Below are positions 9,561 to 19,592 of a stretch of DNA of 27,866 nt, in pieces. How positions within the stretch are numbered: position 1 is the stretch's first letter; every line of letters starts with the position of its first letter. Made by a program: the position numbers and the translations under genes. This DNA comes from Diatrype stigma (lineage: Eukaryota > Ascomycota > Sordariomycetes > Xylariales > Diatrypaceae): positions 1 to 27,866 of the forward strand of contig JAKJXP020000200.1 of the NCBI GenBank assembly GCA_022225965.2. Direction: 5' to 3'. The notes below the pieces were generated by a model. It did no database searches. It had not been told where the DNA came from and was given only the letters and a program-made list of their open reading frames with translations.

Positions 9561-12302
9561 TTATTACATTCCCTTTTTTTTTAATCCATGGAAAGGAACG
9601 ATAAAGCCTATACGGCAAGAAGGGAAGAGAACGACGTAAAAGCAAGGGAAGACGACGCAAGTAAAAACAGCAAAAGCGAAAAATCCGAATTGGACTTACC
9701 GTTCGTAAGTTTTTTTTTCTTGGCAATATATCAGGCCGTTATAAAGCGTATTTTACGGCATATCGCTTATTAATTTCCTAACGACGATTATAATAAGCTA
9801 ACAAATACTTCCCGTCCGTAAATAAAAAATGCGACTTTATAATATATTTACAAATAAAACTTTAAAAACGTTGCAACCGGGATAGATATCGCCGAAATCG
9901 CCAGGCTCAACGACGAACAGCAACGACGAAAAAAATAAAATAACAACCCCTAATAATAACGGAACGTCCGTTAGGCTTTAGGAGCAGTAATCCCCGATTC
10001 CTTCGATAATTGCTTATAATACAAGTTAATACCTAAAAAAATAGCAAAAACGGATTAAACCATAATACGGCGCTTAATATAACGGATAAAGCCAAAACGG
10101 ACGTCGTATTTATATAAAAACCTTAAATCCTAATTTTATACGGTAAGAAATAAACCAAAACATATCCGAAATACAATATATTCTTCCCGATAAAAAACTG
10201 GAAATATCATTTTCGGGTATTTATTTATATCCGTAAAAACCCGTATCTTAGCATTTCTTAATTACGACCCTTCGTATTTAAAAATGCCTACGTAATATAA
10301 ATTAATAATTTAATAATCGCTAATATTTACCTAGAAAATAAATTCCCATACCGGCTACTTCGGGAATTGGAAATTTAAAAACCTGGCCTTAATAAGGTAA
10401 TAAAGGGCGATTTTAATGCAATACATTAATCCTAACAGCCAAAGCAATACCATTAATACGAAAGTCCAGAACAAAAGGTAATAAAATAATTTAAAAAATA
10501 AAGCCTAAAAGTGCTTAATACGGACGAACTAACGCATTAACGAAACAATACCATCGACTTAATGGCTTCTAATATTTCCGGCAGCATTACAGCGATAAAC
10601 CCAAACATATATACCAATTCCGATCATTTCATTATAATCGAAAGGATATCGATAAATAAAACGACGCGTCCCTTTAAGGCCAAACTTAACATATTCCTAA
10701 ATGCAATTTTATAATTCGCATAATTAATACAAACGTATTAAACGGAACCGGTAAATGTTCCAAAATCGGCATAAAAAACGGAAAACTTCGCGTATAACAT
10801 ACTAAAAATATTTAGCCGGGCAATAAAAGCGATAAACAAATCGCGGCATAATAAAAAACGTAACGCATCCTGGTAAAATAAAAAATGCAACCTTATAACC
10901 CGTACGTTCCGGCAATCGGTAAAGAAAAAATCGGATACGCCGGATCCGGAAATTGCTAAAACACAAAAAACCGCAATTAAAAGGACTAAAAAAATATATT
11001 AAAACCGGCGTATCGCCGGAATTAATATAAATAAGTCCATTTATAAAATTATAAATTAGCACAAGCTTAAAAATAACTTCCGAGCCTCCCTTATCGTAAA
11101 AGCCGGACGAATTATTACGAATATATAAGGAAAAATCGATTATTTCCGAATAACAATGCTCGTTTTATAAGCAAACGGCGATAACATACCGAACCTATAG
11201 CGCCCTTTTAAGCCGGCAAATATGAATCCCCTTTTAATAAACCCCAATATTCTTATATAAACCCATAACCCAATTCCATGAAATTAAAGGATAATAATGG
11301 CAAAAACAAAAAACTTATATATTAAAATAACAACGACCACGCCAAAAGAAAAACGGCTTTATGGCTATTCTGTTACAATTCGCTTGGCCCGCATTAAAAA
11401 GATCCATTCGCATATTATACGAAAAATGCCTAAGGTTCGGATATTACTTTATTCCTTTTCGTACAGCAAAAGTAATAATATTGCCTAAAATCGAAAAGAA
11501 CGACTTTACGAAAATCAAGAACTGAAAACCAATTTCGTTACTTTCGTGCTTAAGCAAAGGTTTCGAACGATTAATAGCCCGGCGGATATCGGTAATAGCG
11601 ATACGAATAAGCGTCATTAATACACAGTAATTCGGAACTTTATTTAAACGTTTCATATTCGATTTAATTACGTACGTAATATATAATATAAAATAAGCAT
11701 TCGCTTAAAACAAGGTTGCCTTTTTTTGAACCATAAATATTTCGGACGCCTTTAACGTTATATTACGTAATCGGCTTATATTTAAATTACGACAATAAGA
11801 ATGGAATTATTTATTCGTTAAATAAATAGATTTTTTTCATAATTAATCGCTTTGCATTAATGCGGATAAAAAACGTTACGACGAATAATAAATCCCTATT
11901 TTGCGGTATACCGTAAAGGTTTCCTATATTTCCTATTTTGTTTATGCTATATACGGAACCTTTCTTTCGGAAAGGATCCCTCTTGATACGGTTTGGATAC
12001 GCAAATGACGTAACTATTTTCCGAACGAACAAATTAATAACCGAAATAACACGATTCCTTAAAAAGGACGTTAAAAATACACTGCACTGGGGCTAAAAAA
12101 ATGCGCTTAATTTTAATCCGGCGAAATGCGAGTTATAGCATTTCCATAAAGGCAAAGCTCCCAGGACGGAAAAAATACGGGCCAACGACGATTTCGTAAT
12201 AATACCTAAAACAAAATCCGTACGGTAATTAGAATTTTTTTTTTTCGATCCCAAGCTAAATTTTAAGGGCCATATGCAATAATGGGCGGCTAAAGCGCTC
12301 CA

Positions 12303-12315
12303 TACGGCCAACCAT
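12303..12315 (+). repeat. Target-site duplication of LINE-C, left copy
   Basis: TACGGCCAACCAT recurs at 18790-18802 on the other side of LINE-C. The match may extend three or four bases to the left with one A/G difference. Because LINE-F and LINE-G start with ATCCT, the final AT could instead be element sequence. Confidence 0.88.
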
Positions 12316-12436
12316 CCTCTTATAATTCTCTTTTCCTACCCCTATACTTTATTAAGATTCGTCTTTGTTCAGTTCTCTCTTATATCGTAAGCCTTATTTA
12401 TTTACCTCTGCCTTTAAATCAGGTAACCCTTCGAGA
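12316..12436 (+). promoter_or_regulatory. LINE-C 5' UTR
   Basis: The roughly 120 bases between the element end and the ORF1 ATG are alignable among C, F and G, including a pyrimidine-rich start, a TTTATTAAGATTCG-like core and a CTGCCTTTARATCAGG block. LINE 5' UTRs normally hold an internal promoter. I see no specific promoter motif here. Confidence 0.5.
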
Positions 12437-14750
12437 ATGTCGGATACCGTCCATCCTTAGCGGCCCTTAACCCCCCCGCAACAAATTCCCGAAATAGGTC
12501 TTAAAAAACCGGCGCTTATTATTCTTATAAACCCATTTACGATAGCTAATAACTACAATAACGGCAACAACCCAAAAGTTATCCCTTTCGTCCTAAAAAG
12601 GCCAAACGAAAAAACGGCAGCAGCAAGGCCTGGTGCCTTAAAAAAACACAAGTCCCAAGGAAACCTTTTTATCCAATTCCCCTTAAGGACTTCCAAAAAC
12701 CTTCCAGCAAACTTTATTCTGGCTACAGTTAAATTAATACGTGGAAAAAAAAAACAAAATACCCGAACCAAATTCGAAATACTTACAACCTATTTTTCAT
12801 TTTTCGATACCGCCCGAAATGCATTCCAATAATTTATGCCCATATATTAATAATAAGCCCGGCTAGCGCATTAACAAATTAAATAATTAATCGTAAACCT
12901 GGTTAACGCAAAAAGCCCGGAAAACTTCTTTTCTTTTCCTCCTTACGTTACGCGCTTCAAAATAAGCGGCCTAGCTGCTTTCCGTTACGCTCCCCTTCCG
13001 CTAATACCGCCGGAAAATCCCATCGATCTCGTCTTTAACGAATCCCCTAAAAAAACGCCCCCACCCCGCGAACGACGTATATCCTTTGCATCGCACCTTT
13101 CAAAAAATACGGCCATATTAACGTTATTGCCGTTTATATTACCTTGCTTCCAGCCTTAATCGTACGTAACGGCAGCCCGCCCCGGAAATAAAAAAGCCTA
13201 AATTTGGATTAACGTAACAAAAAAACCTAAAAAAAAAGGCATGCAACCTATAGGCCCTAGCCCTAACCGATTAACATAATCCCAGCCCGCGAAAAAAACC
13301 GACAACCGCCTTTTCCTTCGACTTACCTATAATCATTCATGATACGTTTTACGTTTTGCGAACGTACGGGCCATAATAATAAATACCTTTAAGCTTAATT
13401 TGCGCGAAATCCTTAATGCCCAAAAAGTTAAAACCGAATAAGCGCTATGTCTCCGTAATAATATTATTAAACAATACATTCTCGACGAAGCCTTTAAAAT
13501 AAAGGGCCTAATTATCGAAAAAGCCAAGAACTGGTATACGTATATCTTAATCGGGATCCCAAAGGAATTTCGCATCCATATAAGCCATTAGCCCATAAAT
13601 ACGGTTATTAAAGCCGAAGTCGTAGCTTAAACGGGCGTTAATCTTATTTCCCTATATCGCTTTAAGCGACAAGTATCGGGCGCTCCGATTTAAAAATGGG
13701 TTGTAGCATTTTCCCAAACCGTTAAACGCTTTAGGATATTTAGCTTCCGCTTGGGAAAACTTATTACGAAGGTTCCCAAAATTATTTAATATTAAATCTA
13801 CCTGGATTTTTACAATAGGCGATATTGCAATAACGACTTACGCTACTAATAATATGGCAAGAAATATAAAATATATAAGGCCATTCGTTAAAAAAGCGTT
13901 TGCGAAAACGAAATTAAATGCTCCAACTATTGCGGCCCTTATAAGTACGACTTATTAATATGTCCGGCCCGATTAATAAAAAAAAAATAAAATCGTTCGG
14001 CCAATTAAATAATAATTGGCCGAAATTAAACAATTAAGCGAATAATAATATAATAAAGTGCTACGGGAAAAGAAAAAAACCCAATAACCGGTATAGCAAA
14101 CCCAGATTTAGGTACCGGTTTAGGCCTAAATTTAAACATTGGCACCTATTAATAAAGCAAAAAAAAAGGATAACCCTATGGGATCTCCTATTCCGGCGGG
14201 CCCTAGGACCCTTAAGGAACCTCGACCGTTTTCCCCTTTGCCGCTACAAACAGTACGACGGATACTATCCTAATCCTTTACTTCCGCTTTCGCTTCCGTT
14301 TCTGCCTATATCGCTGCCGTTGCTACTACCACTGTAAATAAAAGTACAACCAAAGAAAACGGCGAAAAAAACGGCGAGAACACCTATATCGATAACGCCG
14401 AAAAAAAAAAAAGACGACCCCCTATATAACGACGAAGGGAAAACAAAGGAATATCCCATTCCAACGGGCCCCTTTACCCTAAACGTTACCTAAGTAACGG
14501 ATAAACGCCAAGCCCGACTTCGCAAAACCATCGCTAAAAGTGCCTTCGTAATAGGGACTAACGACGATATCGATAAGTTAATAAATACTTTCCGCTTATG
14601 CAGGATAATCCCTTCCGAAAAAAAATCCGATCCTTACAGTTGGGAAACCGACGAAAAAAAAAAGGCGCGGCACGTTCGGAAAAAAACAGACTTTTACGAC
14701 CGCTAAAAATAACGGAACGATTTCGGCCTTCTTATAGCAGCACCGTTTGA
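12437..14750 (+). pseudogene. LINE-C ORF1 (Gag) relic
   Basis: It starts at ATG 12437 (M-S-D-T-V-H-P) and meets a TAG in the eighth codon, a likely former CAG. The frame can be followed through a K-F-E-I-L-T block, I-P-P-E-N-P-I-D-L-V, and a Trp-Tyr-Thr-Tyr stretch near 13530, to the zinc knuckle at 13919-13966. The knuckle reads C-S-N-Y-C-G-P-Y with a later C-P-A-R: a Cys and the His have become Tyr by G-to-A and C-to-T. A two-base loss in an A run near 13985, relative to LINE-A, and another indel in the 12-A run at 14401 shift the frame. A former Gln-rich stretch at about 14085-14130 is now full of stops. The end overlaps the start of ORF2 in another frame and is only approximate. Confidence 0.75.
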
Positions 14751-14765
14751 CCTTTTAAATAATTG

Positions 14766-17700
14766 CTTATAATACAAATTAATATCCGTAAGGGTAAAAA
14801 AAAAGGCACCATATACGATATAGCATTTAAAACGGCAAACGACGCAAAAGCGGACGTCGTATTAATATAAAAACCATAAATAATAACGTCCTACGATAAA
14901 AAATAAACCAAAATCCATTTTTAATACGATATTTTCTCGCCGGTAAAAAACTAAACGGAATATCCTAGGGTTTTTACGTATATCCGAAAAAACTTAACTT
15001 TTAATATTACGCAATTACGCCCTTTCGTTATTAAAAACGCGGTCGTCGTATAAATTAACGACGTTACCATCGGAAACGTTTACTTTAACAGCGAAACGCC
15101 ATATACTTTGCTTACGGAATTGAAACAATAAAAGCCCGGCCCTTAAAGAATGGTAACTGGAGATTTTAACGCCGTCCATTAAATATAATAACCACGATAA
15201 CGACGGCGGCATAACGGATTAAGGTAAAAGATTACAAATTGGTTTAAAAGCCAAAATTTTCAGGTTCTTAATAAAGACGAACCCACGTATTACCTAAGCA
15301 ATACTATCGATCTTATGGCCTTTAATATACCAAGGAATACAATAAAAATAAATAGCGACATATATACGAATTCCGACCATTATATGCTAATCGGTAAAGT
15401 ACCGGTTAATAAGCCCGTTAAGGTTTTTAAATCCAAACTTACCTTTCCGTTAAACGCGATTTTGAAATTTTCCCAGCTTATTTATACATATTAAATCAAA
15501 AAGCCCGCGGCATTTGCGTTAGCCCAAAAATGCAAAAACCTAATCCTCCGGTTATTAAAAACGCTTAATTGCATAATAAAGGCGTTAAGAAAGTCCAGAT
15601 ATAACCGCAAACGAAACGCGTCGTAATAAACGGAAAAATACGATAAGGTTATTAAACGGATGCAATAATCGGCATCGGAAAACGGAATTCCGGATCCGGA
15701 TACGGCGAAAGAACATAAATTTATTATTTAACGAATAAAAAAGCAATATTAAAAACGGCAAATAATTAGCGCTATTTTAAATAAATTAATTTATAACATA
15801 ATAGGTTGGCATAAGCTTAAAAATAACTTCCGAACCCTTTCGATAATAAATAAAAACCGGGTAATAATAAATACGGAAAGAAAAATTAATTATTTCCGGT
15901 ACAAAACTTTCGTTTTATAAACAAACGGCGAAAACATTAATAATCCGTAACGCTTATTCGAATCCTACGACTTAAATTCCTTTATAACTAATACCGCGGC
16001 TACCGCCCATATATACGCACCGATTTCCTAAAACTAAACAGTAACGATGGCGAAAATAAAGGACGTTTATATTAAAACTTCCAATACGGCTCCGGAAAAA
16101 AACGGATTAACGGCCCTATTACTTTAATACGTATGGCCGGCCATTAAAAACGCTATCCGTACTTTATATAAAGGATGCCTACGGTACGGATACTATCCTA
16201 CGCCCTTCCGTATCGCTAAGGTCGTTATGTTCCCCAAAATAGGCAAATCCGACTTTACGGCGGTAAAATCCTAACGCTTTATTTCCTTTTTTTTCTGCCT
16301 TAAGAAAGGCCTTAAACGATTAATTGCTAGACGTATATCGATAATAGCCATACGTAAAGGCGTTATTAGTACCTAATAATTTGGCGCGTTATTTAAAAGA
16401 TTAACATTAAATTTAGCATCTTACGTTATATACGATATAAAAACGGCCTTTGCCCAAAACAAAATCGTATCGCTCTTAATACTGGATATTATAGGCGCCT
16501 TTAACGCAATATTATGCGGCAAATTAATACTTCGATTGCGGCAATAAAAATGGAACCACTTATTAATTAAATAAATCGACTCGTTTATAACTAATCGCTT
16601 TGCGTTTATTCGAATGGAAAACGTTATTACAAACCCTAGTCCCTTAGCGTACGGCGTTCCTTAAGACTTCCCAGTATTTTCAATATTATTTATGCTATAT
16701 ACGGAACCCTTTTTTCGGAAAAATGCCCCGTTAATCCGCTTCGGATATGCCGACGATATAACAATATTACGTATAGGCAAAACCATAATCGAAACCTTCG
16801 CCTTATTAATAGCCGACGTTTTAAATACCCTTAATTGGAAACGAAAAAATGCCTTTACCTTCGATCCAGCTAAAAGCGACCTTAAACATTTCCATAAAAG
16901 CCGAACCCCTTTAAACGTACCGGTTATTACGGGAAACTTTAAGATATATTTATTTAACGAAGCGATTAAATGGCTGGAAGTTTTTTTCGATTTTAAATTT
17001 AGCTTTAAGAAATACGTATTTAAATAAGCCGCTAAAGCTTTATGCGCCGCTAACCATATCCGTTATCTTAATAAAGTAGCGAAAGGATTATTACCGAATA
17101 AAACCGCAATAGCAGCAATGGCTTACGTAATATTAGTGACTACTTACGGCGCAAAAGCCTGGTATTTAAAAAAAAAACGATTAGCGGTTAAAAAATAAGA
17201 ACTCGCGTTTATAAGCGTTTTGGAATATTTCGTAATTTCCGACAAGCCATTTAAAATAGCCGCTAAAGCAACTCTCTTAATTTGGCGCACCATTAACGTA
17301 TCCATTTTGTACCGTAAATTAAGCATTCCCTTTATAAAAGTAATTTACGAGCAAATACGAAAACGATACGTTATTCGGTTCCGCAACCTAAATCCGGCTT
17401 ATTCGGTCGTTTAACGTACCAATTAACCAAAAAAACGTTAGCTTATGCAATTATAATTAACGTTGGACTTAATAATAAATTGCCCCCGTTTTTTATTCCT
17501 AAATAAGAAATGGCCTAATAAACCGCTATCCGTTTTAGCCGATAAAAAGAAAGAAAAAGACGCCCATAAAAGGTGATTCAAATTCGTTCCTTTTCGAAAC
17601 CTAATAATTTACTTTAATGGCTTTAGGGTCGACCGAATTAGCTGGGGCTTTGTCGCCTATTAAGGCAATAAACGTTTATACGTAGCCAATGGATTATTTC

Positions 17701-18509
17701 TAAACGCCGAAGTTTTCGACGGTAAAGTAATAGCCGTACGTAAAACGGCATAATAAGCAAAAAACGTTTAGTACGACCTGAAACCCCTTCCGATAGGTTT
17801 ACATTTTTGCATCGATAATACGGCAATTATTCGATATATTCTCGAATATCCTTCGGATAATTCCTAATAAAACTTCTTAATCTTCTATTAGGCTGTTTTC
17901 CGAATACGCCCTTAAGCCTTTTCCGTCCAATGGGCTCCCGGATACGTCGAAATCGAAAGCAACGAGGCCGTAAACGCCCAAGTCAAGTTAGGCGCAAAAC
18001 GACCGGCCATCGACGACGACGACCATATTACCGGCATCATGACCCTTACCTATTTTAAACGCATCAGCCGGAAAAAACGTTTATTCGTTTTTTTTACCTA
18101 ATGGTTCCGTAATATACCCTTTTTATATTAACGATGGAAATTCGAAACAAATAAGCCCCTTAAAAAGCTTTCCTTTATTCGTATAATATTATACCGTTTT
18201 CTTACAAAACGCTCTGGCCATAAGGACTTTGTTAGTTATTACATATGCTTTAATTACCTTAAGGACTTTATTATTAAATATCGATGTCGATATAAGGCTA
18301 AAAAGAAACTAAGCCATGTAGCATTTTGCGACTTATTTTAAGGCACCTTCCGGACCTTAAGGATCCGGTACGGACACGAAGCGAACGAATTCTTCGGCCA
18401 TAATGGCCACCGAAACTTCGCAGCCTTTATCGAGAAGGCGCATCCTTATGGGACGCTAACGGAAAAATAAAATAACAATAACTTTTCTAAACGTCGTTTT
18501 AAAAAATAA
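14766..18509 (+). pseudogene. LINE-C ORF2 relic (APE endonuclease, RT, RNase H, zinc finger)
   Basis: ORF2 of such LINEs nicks target DNA and reverse-transcribes the element RNA. The endonuclease starts at about 14766 with I-I-Q-I-N-I-R-K-G, then D-V-V-L-I with stops for Gln and Trp, G-D-F-N-A-V-H at 15169, T-I-D-L-M-A-F-N near 15303 and intact S-D-H at 15372. RT has motif A L-D-I-I-G-A-F-N at about 16489-16512 (Asp to Asn in the second half), motif B G-V-P-stop near 16650, and intact YADD at 16746-16757 inside the longest open stretch (16692-17027). RNase H starts at 17610 with its first Asp changed to Asn, then I-D-N-T-A near 17812 and W-A-P-G-Y-V-E-I near 17930. A C-terminal finger at 18285-18335 keeps Cys, His and Cys but has one Cys changed to Tyr. 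The terminal TAA is at 18507. Confidence 0.88.
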
Positions 18510-18642
18510 GTAACGGACAAAAACGAGGCTCCGAAAGGAAATAACCACTTGTCGGAAAAATAAAAACCCTTTCCTATGTTAAACCCCAAATACGCTCGCG
18601 CTTTATTTCGGGCTTTTGCCCTTAATACTCCAGCCGTCCCAT

Positions 18643-18656
18643 ATACTATATAGTAT
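18643..18656. repeat. 14-bp perfect palindrome in LINE-C 3' UTR
   Basis: ATACTATATAGTAT is its own reverse complement. GCE-2 has ACACTATACAGTGT at the same place, so paired arms are kept. CpA/TpG symmetry means that RIP on both strands could itself keep the arms matched. Confidence 0.7.
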
Positions 18657-18663
18657 CGGCACC

Positions 18664-18745
18664 TATATAGACTTAGTTATCCTATAAGACCACTCTTCAT
18701 ACATCCCCTTCGGGAGTGGGCCATATATAACTAAGTAACTAACTA
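18664..18745 (+). other. 3' UTR stem-loop with UUCG loop (LINE-C)
   Basis: ACTTAGTTAT (18671-18680) pairs perfectly with ATAACTAAGT (18727-18736). Inside it, CCACTC (18690-18695) pairs with GAGTGG (18714-18719). A CC-TTCG-GG mini-hairpin sits at 18707-18714 as an alternative. LINE-G keeps TAATTAT/ATAATTA and the TTCG (about 26761-26814). Confidence 0.65.
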
Positions 18746-18789
18746 AATAGGTCCATTTAAACGTAAAAATTCATCATTATCATCATCCG

Positions 18790-18802
18790 TACGGCCAACC
18801 AT
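18790..18802 (+). repeat. Target-site duplication of LINE-C, right copy
   Basis: TACGGCCAACCAT, as at 12303-12315, directly follows the TCATC tail of LINE-C. Joining left flank to right flank restores an in-frame Thr-Ala-Asn-His-Ile in LINE-F RT. Confidence 0.88.
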
Positions 18803-18906
18803 ATTAAACACTTTAATAAGATAATAAATGGCTTTTTATCCGATAAAACCGCCATAGCCGTTAAAGCGTATATAATATCCGTCGCAACATTTAACGTAAA
18901 GGCCTA
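18803..18906 (+). mobile_element. LINE-F, piece 2 (end of RT)
   Basis: About 100 bp of LINE-F RT continue in frame from 12315. They align with LINE-C 17053-17155 (the block ending in Gly-Ala-Lys-Ala-Trp). The piece ends at the GCE-2 insertion. Confidence 0.85.
18891..18906 (+). repeat. Target-site duplication of GCE-2, left copy
   Basis: TTAACGTAAAGGCCTA is found exactly again at 19577-19592. Both copies carry GTAAAG and CCTA where relatives have GCAAA and CCTGG, that is, two RIP-type changes in each copy. Confidence 0.92.
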
Positions 18907-19377
18907 CCCACCTGGACAAGTGGTTAAACTGTCCGTACCTTAGCTAAGTCTGCCTAGCCCAGCAATTGCTGCGGTAGGTGACGACCTGGCTTGTCGAAGT
19001 ACGCAGCTGCTAAGCCGCGTGCATGCGACGCAAACCGAGCGGGCCCTGCTTTACGTATTCCCGACGCCGCCAGCCAATGGCAACAAACCCGGCAGAATTC
19101 TGCCCTCCGCTACCGACTTCCGACTTACCGACTTGCGCCAACCAATAGCCGATATGCCGCCAGCCGCTAGTACCGACCACGACGTTCCCTGCCCCCTCCG
19201 CAGACCTAACGCCCTTCCTTTCATTCGACGTCCCCTTGGCAGCCCCTCCTGCCACGCAACCATTCGCCGAGCCGCCCATTACTCGACGATCCCGCCGTCG
19301 ACTGGCAGCCCCCCCAGCCAACGGTACCCAAAACCCCTCCCGCTACCAGTCATCCATGTGGCAACAACAATGCGTCG

Positions 19378-19412
19378 ATTCCGCCCCCGACGCCCCAGCC
19401 CCAGCCCCCCCC
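19378..19412 (-). other. C-rich tract, G-quadruplex potential on minus strand
   Basis: CCCCC, CCCC, CCCC and nine C runs separated by short spacers give a classic G4 pattern on the complement. The homologous places in GCE-1 and GCE-3 are the two window ends. Confidence 0.6.
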
Positions 19413-19508
19413 CTTCTCTTTCTGTCAGCCCCAACTTGCTCGCGCTCTGTCCAGGGGCCCCCTGGGGCACCTTGGATACTCCAGCCGTCCCATACACTAT
19501 ACAGTGTC

Positions 19509-19553
19509 GGACCTATGTAATTAGCTAGCCTAGGTAGATAGGTCCATCCGGAC
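19509..19553 (+). other. GCE-2 3' stem-loop shared with LINE 3' UTRs
   Basis: GGACCTAT (19509-19516) pairs perfectly with ATAGGTCC (19538-19545). GTCC (19542-19545) can pair instead with GGAC (19550-19553) around an ATCC loop. LINE-C, LINE-G and LINE-I have equivalent ACCTAT/ATAGGT-type arms at the same spacing from the tail. Confidence 0.6.
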
Positions 19554-19576
19554 GTAAAAATATATCATCATCATCA

Positions 19577-19592
19577 TTAACGTAAAGGCCTA
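19577..19592 (+). repeat. Target-site duplication of GCE-2, right copy
   Basis: TTAACGTAAAGGCCTA, identical to 18891-18906, sits right after the TCATCATCATCA tail. The LINE-F sequence then goes on with Tyr-Leu-Arg, as in the relatives. Confidence 0.92.

Larger units (their letters stand above)
7551..12315 (+). mobile_element. LINE-F, piece 1 (5' end, ORF1, endonuclease, RT), RIP-dead
   Basis: The 5' end ATCCTTTTATAAC matches the starts of LINE-C and LINE-G, so this copy was full length. ORF1 begins at ATG 7677 and is broken by stops. The CCHC knuckle at about 9143-9190 has lost residues to Tyr. A trinucleotide-rich Ala/Val/Ile tract follows at about 9428-9550. The endonuclease lies at about 10010-10720, with GDFNAIH readable near 10405. 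In RT, motif C reads Y-A-N-D at 11998-12009 (Asp to Asn by G-to-A), so the polymerase is dead apart from the stops. RT is cut at 12315 by LINE-C. The reading frame resumes at 18803. Confidence 0.9.
12316..18789 (+). mobile_element. LINE-C: full-length Tad-type LINE inserted into LINE-F
   Basis: This 6.47-kb element has a shared 5' terminus, ORF1, ORF2, a structured 3' UTR and a TCATCATTATCATC tail, bracketed by 13-bp duplications. It is the best copy for reading the family. RIP-type decay is clear: in 14881-15000 I counted about 16 TpA, 2 CpA, no TpG and 8 CpG. Stops replace Gln in the motif B Gly-Val-Pro-Gln context, Gln and Trp in the L-I-Q-x-P-W endonuclease context, and Gln and Trp in RNase H. 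The order ORF1, then APE-RT-RNase H with a C-terminal finger, fits the Tad1 clade and rules out LTR elements. Confidence 0.93.
18510..18789 (+). promoter_or_regulatory. LINE-C 3' UTR and TCATC tail
   Basis: The 3' UTR carries a GGGC-TTTT-GCCC hairpin (about 18610), the block CTCCAGCCGTCCCAT, a 14-bp palindrome, a long stem-loop and a short TCATCATTATCATC tail. The block and tail are shared by all LINE copies here that reach their 3' end and by the GC-rich element. In other LINEs the 3' end is what the RT recognises, so this is the likely RT-binding region (inference). Confidence 0.75.
18907..19576 (+). mobile_element. GCE-2: complete GC-rich SINE-like element with LINE tail
   Basis: This 670-bp element is bracketed by 16-bp exact duplications. 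It starts CCCACCTGGACAAG and has about 520 bp of GC-rich sequence unrelated to the LINEs. At about 19427 it becomes similar to the LINE 3' UTR (CTCGCGCT, then ACTCCAGCCGTCCCAT) and ends in TCATCATCATCA. This is the layout of a SINE or a LINE-derived passenger that borrows the 3' end recognised by its partner LINE. I find no convincing tRNA, 5S or box A/B match in the head. An open frame of 169 codons (19019-19528) runs into the tail and is not kept in GCE-1, so it is probably chance. CpA and TpG are abundant, so RIP has barely touched it. Confidence 0.85.

Noticed and set aside
16692..17027. Stand-alone RT gene with YADD
   Set aside because: It is an open patch inside the decayed ORF2 of LINE-C, flanked in frame by stops at former Gln and Trp codons.
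18907..19010. tRNA- or 5S-derived head for the GC-rich element
   Set aside because: Fragments such as TAGCTAAGTCTG and GGTTAAACTGTCC resemble parts of box A and B only loosely; no cloverleaf or proper box spacing could be built.
19019..19528. 169-codon open frame in GCE-2 as a protein gene
   Set aside because: GC-rich DNA makes chance frames common; the antisense also stays open. GCE-1 has indels that break the frame, and the frame runs into the LINE-like tail. No domain was recognised.
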